Shown piece by piece: positions 27,487-36,099 of a stretch of 64,000 bases of DNA. The stretch lies in assembly GCA_900553515.1 (NCBI GenBank), contig USDN01000002.1, positions 50,572-114,571 on the forward strand. The letters are read 5' to 3'. The number at the start of each line of letters is the position of its first letter. Positions within the stretch are counted from its first letter, which is position 1. The notes under the pieces are model-generated. The model was not told the origin of the DNA and ran no database searches. It saw nothing but the letters and a program-made list of their open reading frames with translations. Made by a program: the position numbers and the translations under genes. Source of the stretch: an uncultured Blautia sp. GTDB taxonomy: Bacteria > Bacillota > Clostridia > Lachnospirales > Lachnospiraceae.

Positions 27487-30339
27487 TTATCTTCCCAGTG
27501 ACTCGCAGAAAGTTCCCTTTACATCGCTCCAGTTCTTTTCTGCATAGTCCAGAAGGTATACTGCCTGTTCCATGGACATTTCCGGGAACAGAAGGAAAAG
27601 GCTGTGAGAACCATACTTCTTTACAAGACGGTCTACATTTTTGATCCAGTCTTCAAATTCTCCGGAATAAACCTTTACCCAGATAGATTTTCCTGCCGCA
27701 ATGGCTTTGTCATAAATCACATCCCAGTCAGGAAGCGTTCCGTCCGGACCTGCGTCTCCGCTGGTCCACTGAAGTGCATCAATGCCGTCAATTTCCATCA
27801 GAGCGTCCATATGCTTAATGGCCTGCGGACCATCCAGGTGGTAGAGGACGTGATCTACATTTTCAGACTGTACCTTCAGCGACGGCTGAATATATTTCCG
27901 GAAATCCTCCGGTGACATCATGGCAGAGAAGTCACACTGAAGCTTCACAGTTCTTCCCGGACCCCAGATCTGGAATACGGTATAGGCATTTCCGCCCTCA
28001 TCATCCTTGATGGCATTATAAAAACGATCATAATACTCGTAGTAAACATCTGTTACTTCCTGGATACGCTCTCCAACCTTTTCCGGTTCGTCCAGAAGGT
28101 CAAATAATGTCTCCTGTGCTCCGCGAAGAGATGCCAGAACGTCAATGTTTTCCATCAGGTCAGGCATATCCACATAGAAGTCGTTTCCTGCCAGTTCACG
28201 GCAGCTCTTAACAAGATTGATATGTTTCTCAAACCATTTATTTTCCGGATCAAAGGCAAGCTTCGGAACACCGTCCCAGCCATCCAGACATTTATTAAAC
28301 CATACGGTGTCTTCTTTAAATCCAATCTCCGATCCAAGATATGCTGCCAGAGATCCCGGTCCGAAATCAACGTTCAGATTCGGGAAACTCTCGCCAAGGA
28401 ATGCATGAGTATCGCAGAAGAAACGATAACGGTCTACAATTCTCTGAGGATTCTGATATTTATCCTCCATATCCTTCCACATCAGCTCATCAGGCATATT
28501 ATAGTATTTACCCTGGCAGATCTGACCCAGATATCCTCCGTCTACCGGGGTTCCGTCAGAATACTGTTCGATCTCCGGTCTTCTTGCGATCACGCACATC
28601 AACGGACGGCCTGTATTTTTGTGTGCCCAGTAGTTACGGAATTTCTCTTTTGTTTCCTCCCAGTTAAGCTTATAACCTTCTCCCGGCTTCGGAAGCTTTA
28701 CTTTGCTGATATCAACCTTTGTTTTGTCAAAATTCACCTGAACTGCAGGTTCTTTTACAGATGCGGTTTCCTCTTTAACTGCAGCTTCTGCTTTTTCTGC
28801 TGCTTTTTTCTCTTCAAAGGCTTTCAGTTCCTCCTCAGAAAGGTCAAATTCTCCTGCTGCAGCTTTTGCACAAAATCCGGAATCTGCATATTTTTTTGCC
28901 TGTTCTGCCGCAGATGCCGCATCTTCTGTGTATGCGTCTGCGCCGATCTCATCTGCAAATTCCTGAGTGATCGGTGCTCCGCCTACCATGATCTTGATCC
29001 TGCTGCGGAATGGCTGCTCCAGAAGAGCTGCAACTGTATCACGCAGGGACGGCATAGTCGTTGTAAGAAGCGCAGACAGAGCAACAATGGTTGCATCCTT
29101 ATGCTCGTTTACTGTATCAATAAAAGTCTGGATGGGAACGTCCACGCCAAGATCCAGAACCTCGAATCCGGCGCTTTCAAACATCATTCCAACCAGGTTC
29201 TTTCCAATATCATGAAGATCTCCTGCCACAGTACCAAGAATGATCTTTCCTGCACTGCCTGCCTCGCCGGTTGCAAGATACGGCTTCAAAACCTCGACGC
29301 CGGCTTTCATAGCACGGGCAGCTGCAAGCATCTGGGGAACAAAAATAATCTCTTTCTTAAAGTTTTCACCGACCACTGCCATGGCTCCGATCATTCCGTC
29401 ATTCAAAATCGCAGTGGGATCGCAGCCTGCATCAATGGCATCCTGCACACATTTTCCGATTTCTTTGTTTTTTCCATCCTGGGTTGCCTTAAAAACAGCC
29501 TGCATTTTTTCATCTGCCGGAGTCTGAGGCGCCTGTACCGCTTCCTCTTCCACCGGTTTATCCTGGAATTTTCCAATATAGTTCAGACAGTATTCGTCTC
29601 TTTCCAGAAGTGCGTCTGTGGCATAGATCATTCCTATCATATTCTTGTTGGTAGGATCTACGATAGCGCTGTCCATACCTGCATTCATAGCAAGAACCAT
29701 AAATGCCTGATTGATATTTTTTCTCACGGGCAAACCAAAAGAAATATTGGAAAGTCCGCTGGTAATGTGGATTTCCGGATATTCTGCCTTAATCTGGCGG
29801 CAGCAGTCTGCAAACACGGTAAGCGCAGTCTCATCTGTTGACAGAGTCACAACCAGGGGATCGATATGTAATCTTGACGGTGCGATCCCATACTCTTTTG
29901 CCTTTTCCATAATTCCATGGAAGACTTTCATTCTCCGCTCTACAGAATCCGGAATTCCGTCATTGTCACAAAGAAGAGCAACACATTCCCAGTCTGTATC
30001 CGCGATCACTGGAAAAATTGTGTCAATTTTATCTCCTTCCAGAGAAACGGAGTTTACCAGTCCCGGTCTTTTGCAAAATGGAATTGCTGCTACACAGGAT
30101 TTTGCACTCGGACTGTCTACACAAATTGGTGTGTCCGTTACCTCCTGTACAAGATCAATCATCCATTTTAAAGTTTCTACTTCCACCTCTTCCTCAACGG
30201 AAGCACATACATCCAGAAATGTGGCGCCCGCTTCTGCCTGTTTTCTGGCTCTCTCTTTAATAAGTTCCGCATCCTTATCCGCAATAGCCTTAGCAACTGA
30301 CGGAATAGATCCGTTCAGTTTTTCTCCAATGATTATCAT
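27487..30339 (-). CDS. three-domain corrinoid methyltransferase: pterin domain, B12 domain, URO-D-type domain
   Basis: 950 residues. Residues 1-265 form a pterin-binding methyltransferase domain (MetH/AcsE type; IIIGEKLNGSIP and SGLSNISFGLP). Residues 275-490 are a cobalamin-binding domain: helical cap, then DLHDIGKNLV with the cobalt ligand His376, the SALLTTTMP segment and VGGAPIT. A charged Ala/Lys/Glu linker (495-550) leads to a URO-D-type methyltransferase domain (555-945; IWGPGRTVKLQ, LYHLDGPQAIKH). In characterised demethylases these are three proteins: methyltransferase I takes the methyl from the substrate, the corrinoid protein carries it and methyltransferase II passes it to THF. 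Here all three are in one chain, implying complete transfer from an unknown methyl donor to THF. It is last in a run with isomerase and xylulokinase genes. No reductive activator is seen nearby. Confidence 0.88.
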   Translation of the reverse strand: MIIIGEKLNGSIPSVAKAIADKDAELIKERARKQAEAGATFLDVCASVEEEVEVETLKWMIDLVQEVTDTPICVDSPSAKSCVAAIPFCKRPGLVNSVSLEGDKIDTIFPVIADTDWECVALLCDNDGIPDSVERRMKVFHGIMEKAKEYGIAPSRLHIDPLVVTLSTDETALTVFADCCRQIKAEYPEIHITSGLSNISFGLPVRKNINQAFMVLAMNAGMDSAIVDPTNKNMIGMIYATDALLERDEYCLNYIGKFQDKPVEEEAVQAPQTPADEKMQAVFKATQDGKNKEIGKCVQDAIDAGCDPTAILNDGMIGAMAVVGENFKKEIIFVPQMLAAARAMKAGVEVLKPYLATGEAGSAGKIILGTVAGDLHDIGKNLVGMMFESAGFEVLDLGVDVPIQTFIDTVNEHKDATIVALSALLTTTMPSLRDTVAALLEQPFRSRIKIMVGGAPITQEFADEIGADAYTEDAASAAEQAKKYADSGFCAKAAAGEFDLSEEELKAFEEKKAAEKAEAAVKEETASVKEPAVQVNFDKTKVDISKVKLPKPGEGYKLNWEETKEKFRNYWAHKNTGRPLMCVIARRPEIEQYSDGTPVDGGYLGQICQGKYYNMPDELMWKDMEDKYQNPQRIVDRYRFFCDTHAFLGESFPNLNVDFGPGSLAAYLGSEIGFKEDTVWFNKCLDGWDGVPKLAFDPENKWFEKHINLVKSCRELAGNDFYVDMPDLMENIDVLASLRGAQETLFDLLDEPEKVGERIQEVTDVYYEYYDRFYNAIKDDEGGNAYTVFQIWGPGRTVKLQCDFSAMMSPEDFRKYIQPSLKVQSENVDHVLYHLDGPQAIKHMDALMEIDGIDALQWTSGDAGPDGTLPDWDVIYDKAIAAGKSIWVKVYSGEFEDWIKNVDRLVKKYGSHSLFLLFPEMSMEQAVYLLDYAEKNWSDVKGTFCESLGR

Positions 30340-30453
30340 GACATACCCTCCTGTATGTAATTACTGATGTTATTTTACTCCAGGAGGGCATATGTTTTCT
30401 TCTGCTATTTTTTTATTTATGTGTACTATTTTATGGATTATCTTTTATATTCT

Positions 30454-31911
30454 TCAGAACAGTTCTTTCATTGCAGGATAAAGTTTCCTGAACTTCTGAT
30501 AGCGTTCCTCATATTTTGCCACCAGCTCCGGATCCGGCTCTACTGTATCTACCACATGAGCCATTTTTTTACCAATGGTCTCCACATCCGGATATGCGCC
30601 GCAGCCTACAGCCGCCAGCATAGCTCCGCCCATGGACGGACCTTCCTCTACCTGAAGAACGTCTACTTTCAGGTTCATAACGTTTGCAATGATTTTTTTC
30701 CAGAGAGGACTCCTGGCGCCGCCGCCGCAGATTTTTGTGCGCCGGATATTGATACCCAGTTTTCTGGCAACCTCCAGAGAATCACGAAGGCCAAAAGCCA
30801 CGCCTTCCAGAACCGCCTGGGTCATATCGGCTCTTGTAGTGTCCATGGACATGCCGAAAAACACGCCTCTTGCATCCGGATTATTGTGCGGAGAACGCTC
30901 CCCCATCAGATACGGAAGGAAGAATACCGGGTTCTCTCCCAACCTGCTGATCGGAGCCTGCTCTGCTGCAAAATCCTTTGTCTGAAGGATGTCTTCCGCC
31001 CACCATTTGTTGCAGGAAGCAGCGCTCAGCATACATCCCATCAGATGATAGCTGCCGTCTGCATGACAGAAAGAATGAAGAGCATTGTTTTCATCCACAC
31101 CAAATTCTTTACTGGAAATAAAAATAGTTCCTGATGTTCCAAGGGAAATATTGCACTGTCCGTCTCCTACCGTTCCCGTTCCGACAGCAGCCGCAGCGTT
31201 GTCTCCGGCTCCTGCAACAACCTTTACATTTTCGGAGAAACCAAGCTCTTCTGCAATGGATTTTTTGAGAGTGCCCACAACCTCCCAGCTCTCATAAAGC
31301 TTTGGAAGCTGCTCCTCTTTTACGCCGCAGATCTCCATCATTTCCTTTGACCAGCAGCGGTTTTTAACATCCAGAAGAAGCATTCCGGAAGCATCGGAAA
31401 CATCTGTACAGAAGGATCCGCTCAGGCAGTAAGCAAGGTAATCCTTTGGAAGCATGATCTTTGCAATGCGGGCAAATTTGTCCGGCTCATTCTTTCTCAT
31501 CCACAGGATTTTCGGCGCAGTAAAGCCTGCAAAAGCAATGTTTGCAGTATAAGAAGACAGCTTATCTTTGCCGATCTCATTGTTCAGGTACTCAGTTTCC
31601 TCCTGCGTACGTCCATCATTCCAGAGGATGGCAGGACGGATCACCTGATCGTTTTCATCCAGAGTTACAAGACCGTGCATCTGTCCGCCAAATCCGATTC
31701 CGGCTACTTCTTTGCGGTCAATATCCTTTGTCAGTTCCTTCATTCCCTCCATGCTCTGTGTAAACCAGTCTTCCGGGTTCTGCTCAGACCAGCCCGGATG
31801 CGGAAAATAAAGAGGATACTCTTTTGATACGATATTACAGATTTTTCCGGATTCCTCCATAAGCAGAAGCTTTACCGCAGAGGTTCCCAGATCGATTCCT
31901 ATATAGTACAT
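30454..31911 (-). CDS. xylB: xylulokinase (FGGY family)
   Basis: 485 residues, normal for xylulokinase. The phosphate loop YYIGIDLGTSAVKLLL (2-17), GFGGQMHGLV (about 75-85) and GDNAAAAVGTGTV (about 235-247) follow the XylB pattern; MHGL with the following Asp supplies the substrate-binding and catalytic region. It phosphorylates D-xylulose (or a related ketose) to the 5-phosphate. The ORF extends upstream to 31974, but ATG 31911 has AAAGGA 8 nt before it and starts exactly at the conserved N-terminus. It lies between the isomerase gene and the methyltransferase gene on the same strand. Confidence 0.9.
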   Translation of the reverse strand: MYYIGIDLGTSAVKLLLMEESGKICNIVSKEYPLYFPHPGWSEQNPEDWFTQSMEGMKELTKDIDRKEVAGIGFGGQMHGLVTLDENDQVIRPAILWNDGRTQEETEYLNNEIGKDKLSSYTANIAFAGFTAPKILWMRKNEPDKFARIAKIMLPKDYLAYCLSGSFCTDVSDASGMLLLDVKNRCWSKEMMEICGVKEEQLPKLYESWEVVGTLKKSIAEELGFSENVKVVAGAGDNAAAAVGTGTVGDGQCNISLGTSGTIFISSKEFGVDENNALHSFCHADGSYHLMGCMLSAASCNKWWAEDILQTKDFAAEQAPISRLGENPVFFLPYLMGERSPHNNPDARGVFFGMSMDTTRADMTQAVLEGVAFGLRDSLEVARKLGINIRRTKICGGGARSPLWKKIIANVMNLKVDVLQVEEGPSMGGAMLAAVGCGAYPDVETIGKKMAHVVDTVEPDPELVAKYEERYQKFRKLYPAMKELF

Positions 31912-31973
31912 AATCTGATTCCTTTCTTTTATTATAATCCTGTTTTCTGTATATTTTTTCTTTAAACTACACA

Positions 31974-32013
31974 TCCCGGGTTTCCCCGGGACGTATATTC
32001 CTGCTTTAAGCAG
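31974..32013 (-). other. two small hairpins in the isomerase-kinase spacer
   Basis: TCCCGG/CCGGGA (31974-31991) and CTGCTT-T-AAGCAG (32001-32013) form adjacent stem-loops in the 149-bp gap. Neither has a T run, so RNA processing or stability is more likely than termination. Confidence 0.4.
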
Positions 32014-32060
32014 CGTATGTTTATGTCAGAATTCTATTATATCAGTATGCGTATCCTGCA

Positions 32061-33545
32061 TTATCCCCATGGGTTTTCTGTAGGATATCTTACTCCCTTA
32101 GGCTGGTTGTAGCCGATTTCTTCAACCGGAACACCAATATATTTAAATACCTCAAACAGAGCTTTTCCATAATGTCCGAAAGCAACTGCACCGTGGTGCG
32201 GATAGCCTCCCTCGATCAGTACATGGCGGTAGAAACGTCCCATTTCCGGGATAGCAAACACACCGATAGAACCAAAGGATCTTGTGGCAACCGGAAGCAC
32301 CTCACCATGAGCGATATAAGCGCGCAGCTTATTATCCGCGGTACTCTGAAGACGATAGAAGGTAATATCTCCCGGTTTAATATCTCCCTCAAGAGTACCC
32401 TGTGTCACTTCCTCCGGAAGCGCTCTTGCCATGATCATCTGATATTTCATTTCGCAGGAAACCAGCTTGCCGGAAGCAGTATTTCCACAGTGGAATCCCA
32501 TGAAGGTATCCTTCAGTGTGTAGTTGTATTTGCCCTCGATGGACTCTTTGTACATATCCTTCGGAACAGAATTGTTGATGTCAAGAAGTGTAACCGCATC
32601 CTGGCTGATCACGGTTCCGATGAACTCGCTTAATGTACCATAGATATCAACCTCGCAGGAAACCGGAATGCCCTGTGCAGTAAGACGGCTGTTTACATAG
32701 CAGGGAACAAAGCCGAACTGTGTCTGGAATGCCGGCCAGCATTTTCCTGCAATCGCCACATACTTGCGATAACCTCTGTGTTCCTCTACCCAGTCTTTCA
32801 GGGTCAGCTCATACTGCGCAAGCTTCTCAAGGATCTCAGGTTTTTTATTTCCTTCGCCAAGTTCTTCTTCCATTTCTTTTACAACAGCCGGGATTCGCTC
32901 GTCACCTGCATGTTTGTTGTATGCTTCAAAAAGATCAAGCTCAGAGTTTTCTTCAATCTCAACGCCAATGTTGTAAAGCTGTTTGATCGGCGCGTTGCAT
33001 GCAAGGAAGTTTAACGGGCGCGGTCCAAAGCTGATAATCTTCAGATTATTCAGTCCTTCGATTGCTCTTGCAATCGGAAGGAATTCATGGATCATGTCTG
33101 CGCAGTCCTCTGCATCCCCTACCGGATACTCCGGGATATATGCTTTTACATTACGAAGCTGCAGGTTGTAGCTGGCATTCAGCATACCGCAGTATGCGTC
33201 TCCACGACCCTGGCAAAGGTCATTCTGTGTTTCCTCAGCTGCTGCAATAAACATTTTCGGTCCGTCAAAATGCTTTGCAAGAAGTGTCTCGGAGATTTCC
33301 GGTCCAAAGTTTCCAAGGTATACGCAAAGAGCATTGCAGCCTGCTTTTTTGATATCCTCAAGAGCCTGCACCATATGGATCTCGCTCTCCACGATACACA
33401 CCGGACATTCATAAATATCCTCTGCATTATATTTCTTTGTATAAGCTTCTACAAGCGCTTTCCTTCTGTTTACAGAAAGACTTTCCGGAAAACAGTCTCT
33501 GCTGACTGCTACAATTCCAACTTTTACTTCTGGCATGTTATTCAT
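32061..33545 (-). CDS. L-fucose/L-arabinose isomerase family protein
   Basis: 494 residues of the FucI/AraA-like isomerase group (COG2407 type). Family features include SFGPRPLNFLACNAP, GKCWPAFQTQFG, CEVDIYGTLSEFIG and MGFHCGNTASGK, with metal-ligand-type Glu, Asp and His residues in these segments. It probably interconverts an aldose and a ketose in the cytoplasm; being beside xylulokinase suggests a pentose product. An ATG at 33560 opens the frame, but it begins with GGAGGA that serves as ribosome site for the ATG at 33545 (8 nt), so the latter is chosen. It follows the DUF4867 gene by 69 bp. Confidence 0.85.
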   Translation of the reverse strand: MNNMPEVKVGIVAVSRDCFPESLSVNRRKALVEAYTKKYNAEDIYECPVCIVESEIHMVQALEDIKKAGCNALCVYLGNFGPEISETLLAKHFDGPKMFIAAAEETQNDLCQGRGDAYCGMLNASYNLQLRNVKAYIPEYPVGDAEDCADMIHEFLPIARAIEGLNNLKIISFGPRPLNFLACNAPIKQLYNIGVEIEENSELDLFEAYNKHAGDERIPAVVKEMEEELGEGNKKPEILEKLAQYELTLKDWVEEHRGYRKYVAIAGKCWPAFQTQFGFVPCYVNSRLTAQGIPVSCEVDIYGTLSEFIGTVISQDAVTLLDINNSVPKDMYKESIEGKYNYTLKDTFMGFHCGNTASGKLVSCEMKYQMIMARALPEEVTQGTLEGDIKPGDITFYRLQSTADNKLRAYIAHGEVLPVATRSFGSIGVFAIPEMGRFYRHVLIEGGYPHHGAVAFGHYGKALFEVFKYIGVPVEEIGYNQPKGVRYPTENPWG

Positions 33546-33614
33546 GATGTTTTCCTCCATTTTTCTTCACTGATATTCCTGTAGTTACCTGTCAGTTTTT
33601 ATAATATCTTTATC

Positions 33615-34232
33615 TTAATCAATGGTGATATTTTCACCCTTCAGACCACAAAAAGCTCCTTCAATCCCTGCTTCTTCATGGGCGATCAGCCATTTATTCT
33701 TTGCTGTTATCAGCACATCCTCACCGGTGTTTCCCAACGGAAAATTAAGTTCCGTATTAGTCCCCTTCGGAAGAACTACCACACACTGAAAACCGCTCTC
33801 ATTTACATTACATGGAGCATAATGCAGCGTAGTGGCATATACCTCGACAGCTGTACCTGCCGGAACAAGGAAGGCCTCGATCTTAGCTGTATCATAGGTA
33901 AAATCGTCCTCAATATCTTTCTGCTCTCCAATCAGCAGGACAAGATCTGTGGCCGCCACATTCACCTCTGAATTTCTGTGATATTCTACTGCATTCAGCT
34001 TTTTATTATGTCCATTACAATATCCGATCTGAATGGGAAGTCCCCCAAAGGCTCTGTTCTGCAGATCCTTTGCCACGTCCATAGCTTCCAGCTCATCCAC
34101 AGAGGGAATGTACACAACATCCTCCGGCACCGGCATATGCTTCATTTCTTTCAACAGACCGGTAAAATCATATCCTTCCAACACCTTTCCGTATTTTCGG
34201 AAGGAACTGTCTGTTACATTTTGAATTTTCAT
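33615..34232 (-). CDS. DUF4867 family protein
   Basis: 205 residues from the ATG with GGAGG 7 nt upstream (the open frame extends to 34340). No signal peptide or membrane segment. The sequence is rich in beta strands with cupin-like turns (AFLVPAGTAVEVYATTLHYAPC, about 115-137), and HYAPC and EYHRNSEVNVA carry His and Glu that could bind a metal. I recognise it as the DUF4867 type, which is of unknown function. It is the first gene of the isomerase-xylulokinase-methyltransferase run, so a role in the same sugar pathway, such as a lyxose-isomerase- or mutarotase-like step, is possible but unproven. Confidence 0.75.
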   Translation of the reverse strand: MKIQNVTDSSFRKYGKVLEGYDFTGLLKEMKHMPVPEDVVYIPSVDELEAMDVAKDLQNRAFGGLPIQIGYCNGHNKKLNAVEYHRNSEVNVAATDLVLLIGEQKDIEDDFTYDTAKIEAFLVPAGTAVEVYATTLHYAPCNVNESGFQCVVVLPKGTNTELNFPLGNTGEDVLITAKNKWLIAHEEAGIEGAFCGLKGENITID

Positions 34233-34280
34233 TACGATTCCTCCTATGCATCTGTCTGCATCCTCACGGAGCTTTTTTTC

Positions 34281-34397
34281 AATGTCAAAAAAGTGATCCA
34301 TTCTGCAGTAACTTTCCTGCTGCATAAAAAAGCATACCACAAACGGGTATGCTTTTCGCCTCTTTTTTTATCTGATTTATAGCACTTTTTTGACATT
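34281..34397. promoter_or_regulatory. 15-bp inverted repeat pair around an AraC terminator; promoter of DUF4867 operon
   Basis: AATGTCAAAAAAGTG at 34281-34295 recurs as its exact complement CACTTTTTTGACATT at 34383-34397. The first copy contains a minus-strand TTGACA (34283-34288), a good -35 for the DUF4867 operon, but the -10 position is poor (GAGGAT), so an activator is likely. The AraC-type regulator encoded next door is the natural candidate for binding both copies. Confidence 0.45.
34324..34357 (-). terminator. terminator of AraC-family gene
   Basis: AAAAGCATACC and GGTATGCTTTT pair around a short loop; the minus-strand transcript continues with TTTTTTATG. It insulates the regulator gene from the DUF4867 operon. 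Confidence 0.85.
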
Positions 34398-34421
34398 TTT
34401 ATTTAAGATGCAAAATCTTAC

Positions 34422-35285
34422 TTATCCTTCCATATCCTTTTCACTTTTTCCTCTGCGTTCTATCTCACTGGGAAGAATTCCATATCTTTTTTTGAAATCC
34501 CTGGCAAATCCCCTGCTGCTGCAAAAACCATTGTCCATGGCGATCTGTCCTATGGTATGGTCTGTGTTCAGAAGATCCCGGCAGGCATAAGCCGTCCGGA
34601 TATCCTGCAGATATGTCTTAAAATTGACCCTGGCATATTCCCGGAACATCCTGGAAAGATAAGCGTCCGAATACCCGAACATCTCTGCCAGATCCGAAAG
34701 CTTCAGATCCTCCCTGTAGTGCTCTCTCATATAGGTCGTGATCCTGGACAGAGAACTTAAATGCCGATTATACCGCAGCTCCTTTTCCTCTACTTCCGTT
34801 ACCCGGTACTGAGTCACCATAAGGTACAAAAGCTCATAATACAGAGAAATCGTCCGGAAATCATATCCGTTTCGTCTCTCTGTGTATACATTATAAAGCC
34901 TCTGCACCAGTGAAATCAGCCGTCGGTCCGAAGGATTTTCACCGTCTGTCTCTCTGTGGATCCCGCCCTCAAAACGGATAAACTGCCGGGCAGTAAAGTA
35001 GTTCTCAAACTGCCGCAAAGGAATCTGGATTACAGCTGTTTTGTTTTCCTTCAGTGCATTTACCGAATGGATCTCATTTGCATTTACTATTAAAAGTTCT
35101 CCAGCATGAAGAGGATATTTTTCATTATTGATATAAAAAAGCAGTTCCCCTTCCAGCACTGCAAAGATCTCAATAGATGTATGCCAGTGTTTTTCTCTGA
35201 TATAATTCCCTCTTCCTCCCTCAAAAAGAAAGATTTTAAAGGGAAGTCCCTCGTTGGGAATGATAAGTTCGTGTTGAAATTCCAT
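34422..35285 (-). CDS. AraC-family transcriptional regulator with cupin domain
   Basis: 287 residues from ATG 35285 (AGGTGA just upstream; the frame opens at 35330). The N-terminal cupin (about 15-100; EKHWHTSIEIFAVLEGELLF) probably binds a sugar. The C-terminal double HTH (about 175-275; SDAYLSRMFREYARVNF, GQIAMDNGFCSSRGFARDFK) binds DNA. It lies upstream of the DUF4867-isomerase-kinase-methyltransferase operon on the same strand, separated by a terminator, and is its likely regulator. Confidence 0.9.
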   Translation of the reverse strand: MEFQHELIIPNEGLPFKIFLFEGGRGNYIREKHWHTSIEIFAVLEGELLFYINNEKYPLHAGELLIVNANEIHSVNALKENKTAVIQIPLRQFENYFTARQFIRFEGGIHRETDGENPSDRRLISLVQRLYNVYTERRNGYDFRTISLYYELLYLMVTQYRVTEVEEKELRYNRHLSSLSRITTYMREHYREDLKLSDLAEMFGYSDAYLSRMFREYARVNFKTYLQDIRTAYACRDLLNTDHTIGQIAMDNGFCSSRGFARDFKKRYGILPSEIERRGKSEKDMEG

Positions 35286-35333
35286 AGCCTCACCTGCTTT
35301 TCGCCTTTCCCCATCAGATTTCAAATCCACAGA

Positions 35334-35996
35334 TTACATTTCTTCTCTGTTCATCAAAAGAAATGCTACTGCCAGAAGTACCGGAGATATCCAGATTGCA
35401 GGCAGTCCCACAGAGACAGACACGATCCCGCCCAGACCTGCGCCTACGGCGAAAACAAAAATGATGCCATAATAATGGACTGCTTTTTTTAGTGCTCCCG
35501 GCTGTCTTTCCCTGAAATAAAGAGCCAGACTTTCCGTTCCGCTTCTTAAATTCCCGATACACATGGTGCTTGCATAACCATAGCCGTGCACCTTCCGAAA
35601 CGTCTGTACCTGCATGGCACAGGCAAAAGATACCAGCATAGTAGCCGCCATATTGAAGCTTTTTGGAATGAAACCTGCCAGAAACAGAATCGTGATCTCC
35701 AGAGCCACTACGATCTGTCTCCAGTGAATCTTTTTCGCCTCCTGATACCGACAGCGGATTCCCTCTGCCACCAGAACTCCTAATGCAAAAGTCACCACAG
35801 GAAACAAATAATGAAGAGCCTTTCCCCACTGTCCCATCATAAGATTCTGACTCATAAGCACCACATTTCCCGTCTGGGCATTGGAAAAAACGCCGTCTCT
35901 TACATTATAGGTATAAGCGTCCTGAAATCCTCCTGACAATGCCAGAAGTGTACTGAGCCGAAAGGTTTCTGAGGTTTGATGTCTGATCTTATCCAC
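35334..35996 (-). CDS. YoaK/DUF1275 family membrane protein
   Basis: 220 residues from a GTG at 35996 that has AGGAGG 8 nt upstream. The longer frame to 36149 would overlap the HAD gene and lacks a ribosome site. About six membrane helices; the N-terminal LALSGGFQDAYTY and VFSNAQTGNVVLMSQ segments and the later TMCIGNLRSGTESL are DUF1275 signatures. The function of the family is not established. It is probably co-transcribed with the HAD hydrolase just upstream. Confidence 0.82.
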   Translation of the reverse strand: MDKIRHQTSETFRLSTLLALSGGFQDAYTYNVRDGVFSNAQTGNVVLMSQNLMMGQWGKALHYLFPVVTFALGVLVAEGIRCRYQEAKKIHWRQIVVALEITILFLAGFIPKSFNMAATMLVSFACAMQVQTFRKVHGYGYASTMCIGNLRSGTESLALYFRERQPGALKKAVHYYGIIFVFAVGAGLGGIVSVSVGLPAIWISPVLLAVAFLLMNREEM

Positions 35997-36099
35997 TGTA
36001 TCTTCCTCCTGGATCTTCTGTTTCTCAGCCCCAGTATACTCCTCTTTTTCCCTTATGTAAAACATCAGATTTTCTGCAGCTGTCAGGAATTTATATAAA

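Noticed and set aside
28222..29841. 539-codon open frame on the + strand opposite the methyltransferase
   Set aside because: The minus-strand frame has clear conserved domains; the opposite frame gives Cys/Phe/Ser-rich sequence with no recognisable motif, as expected from antisense of a codon-biased gene.
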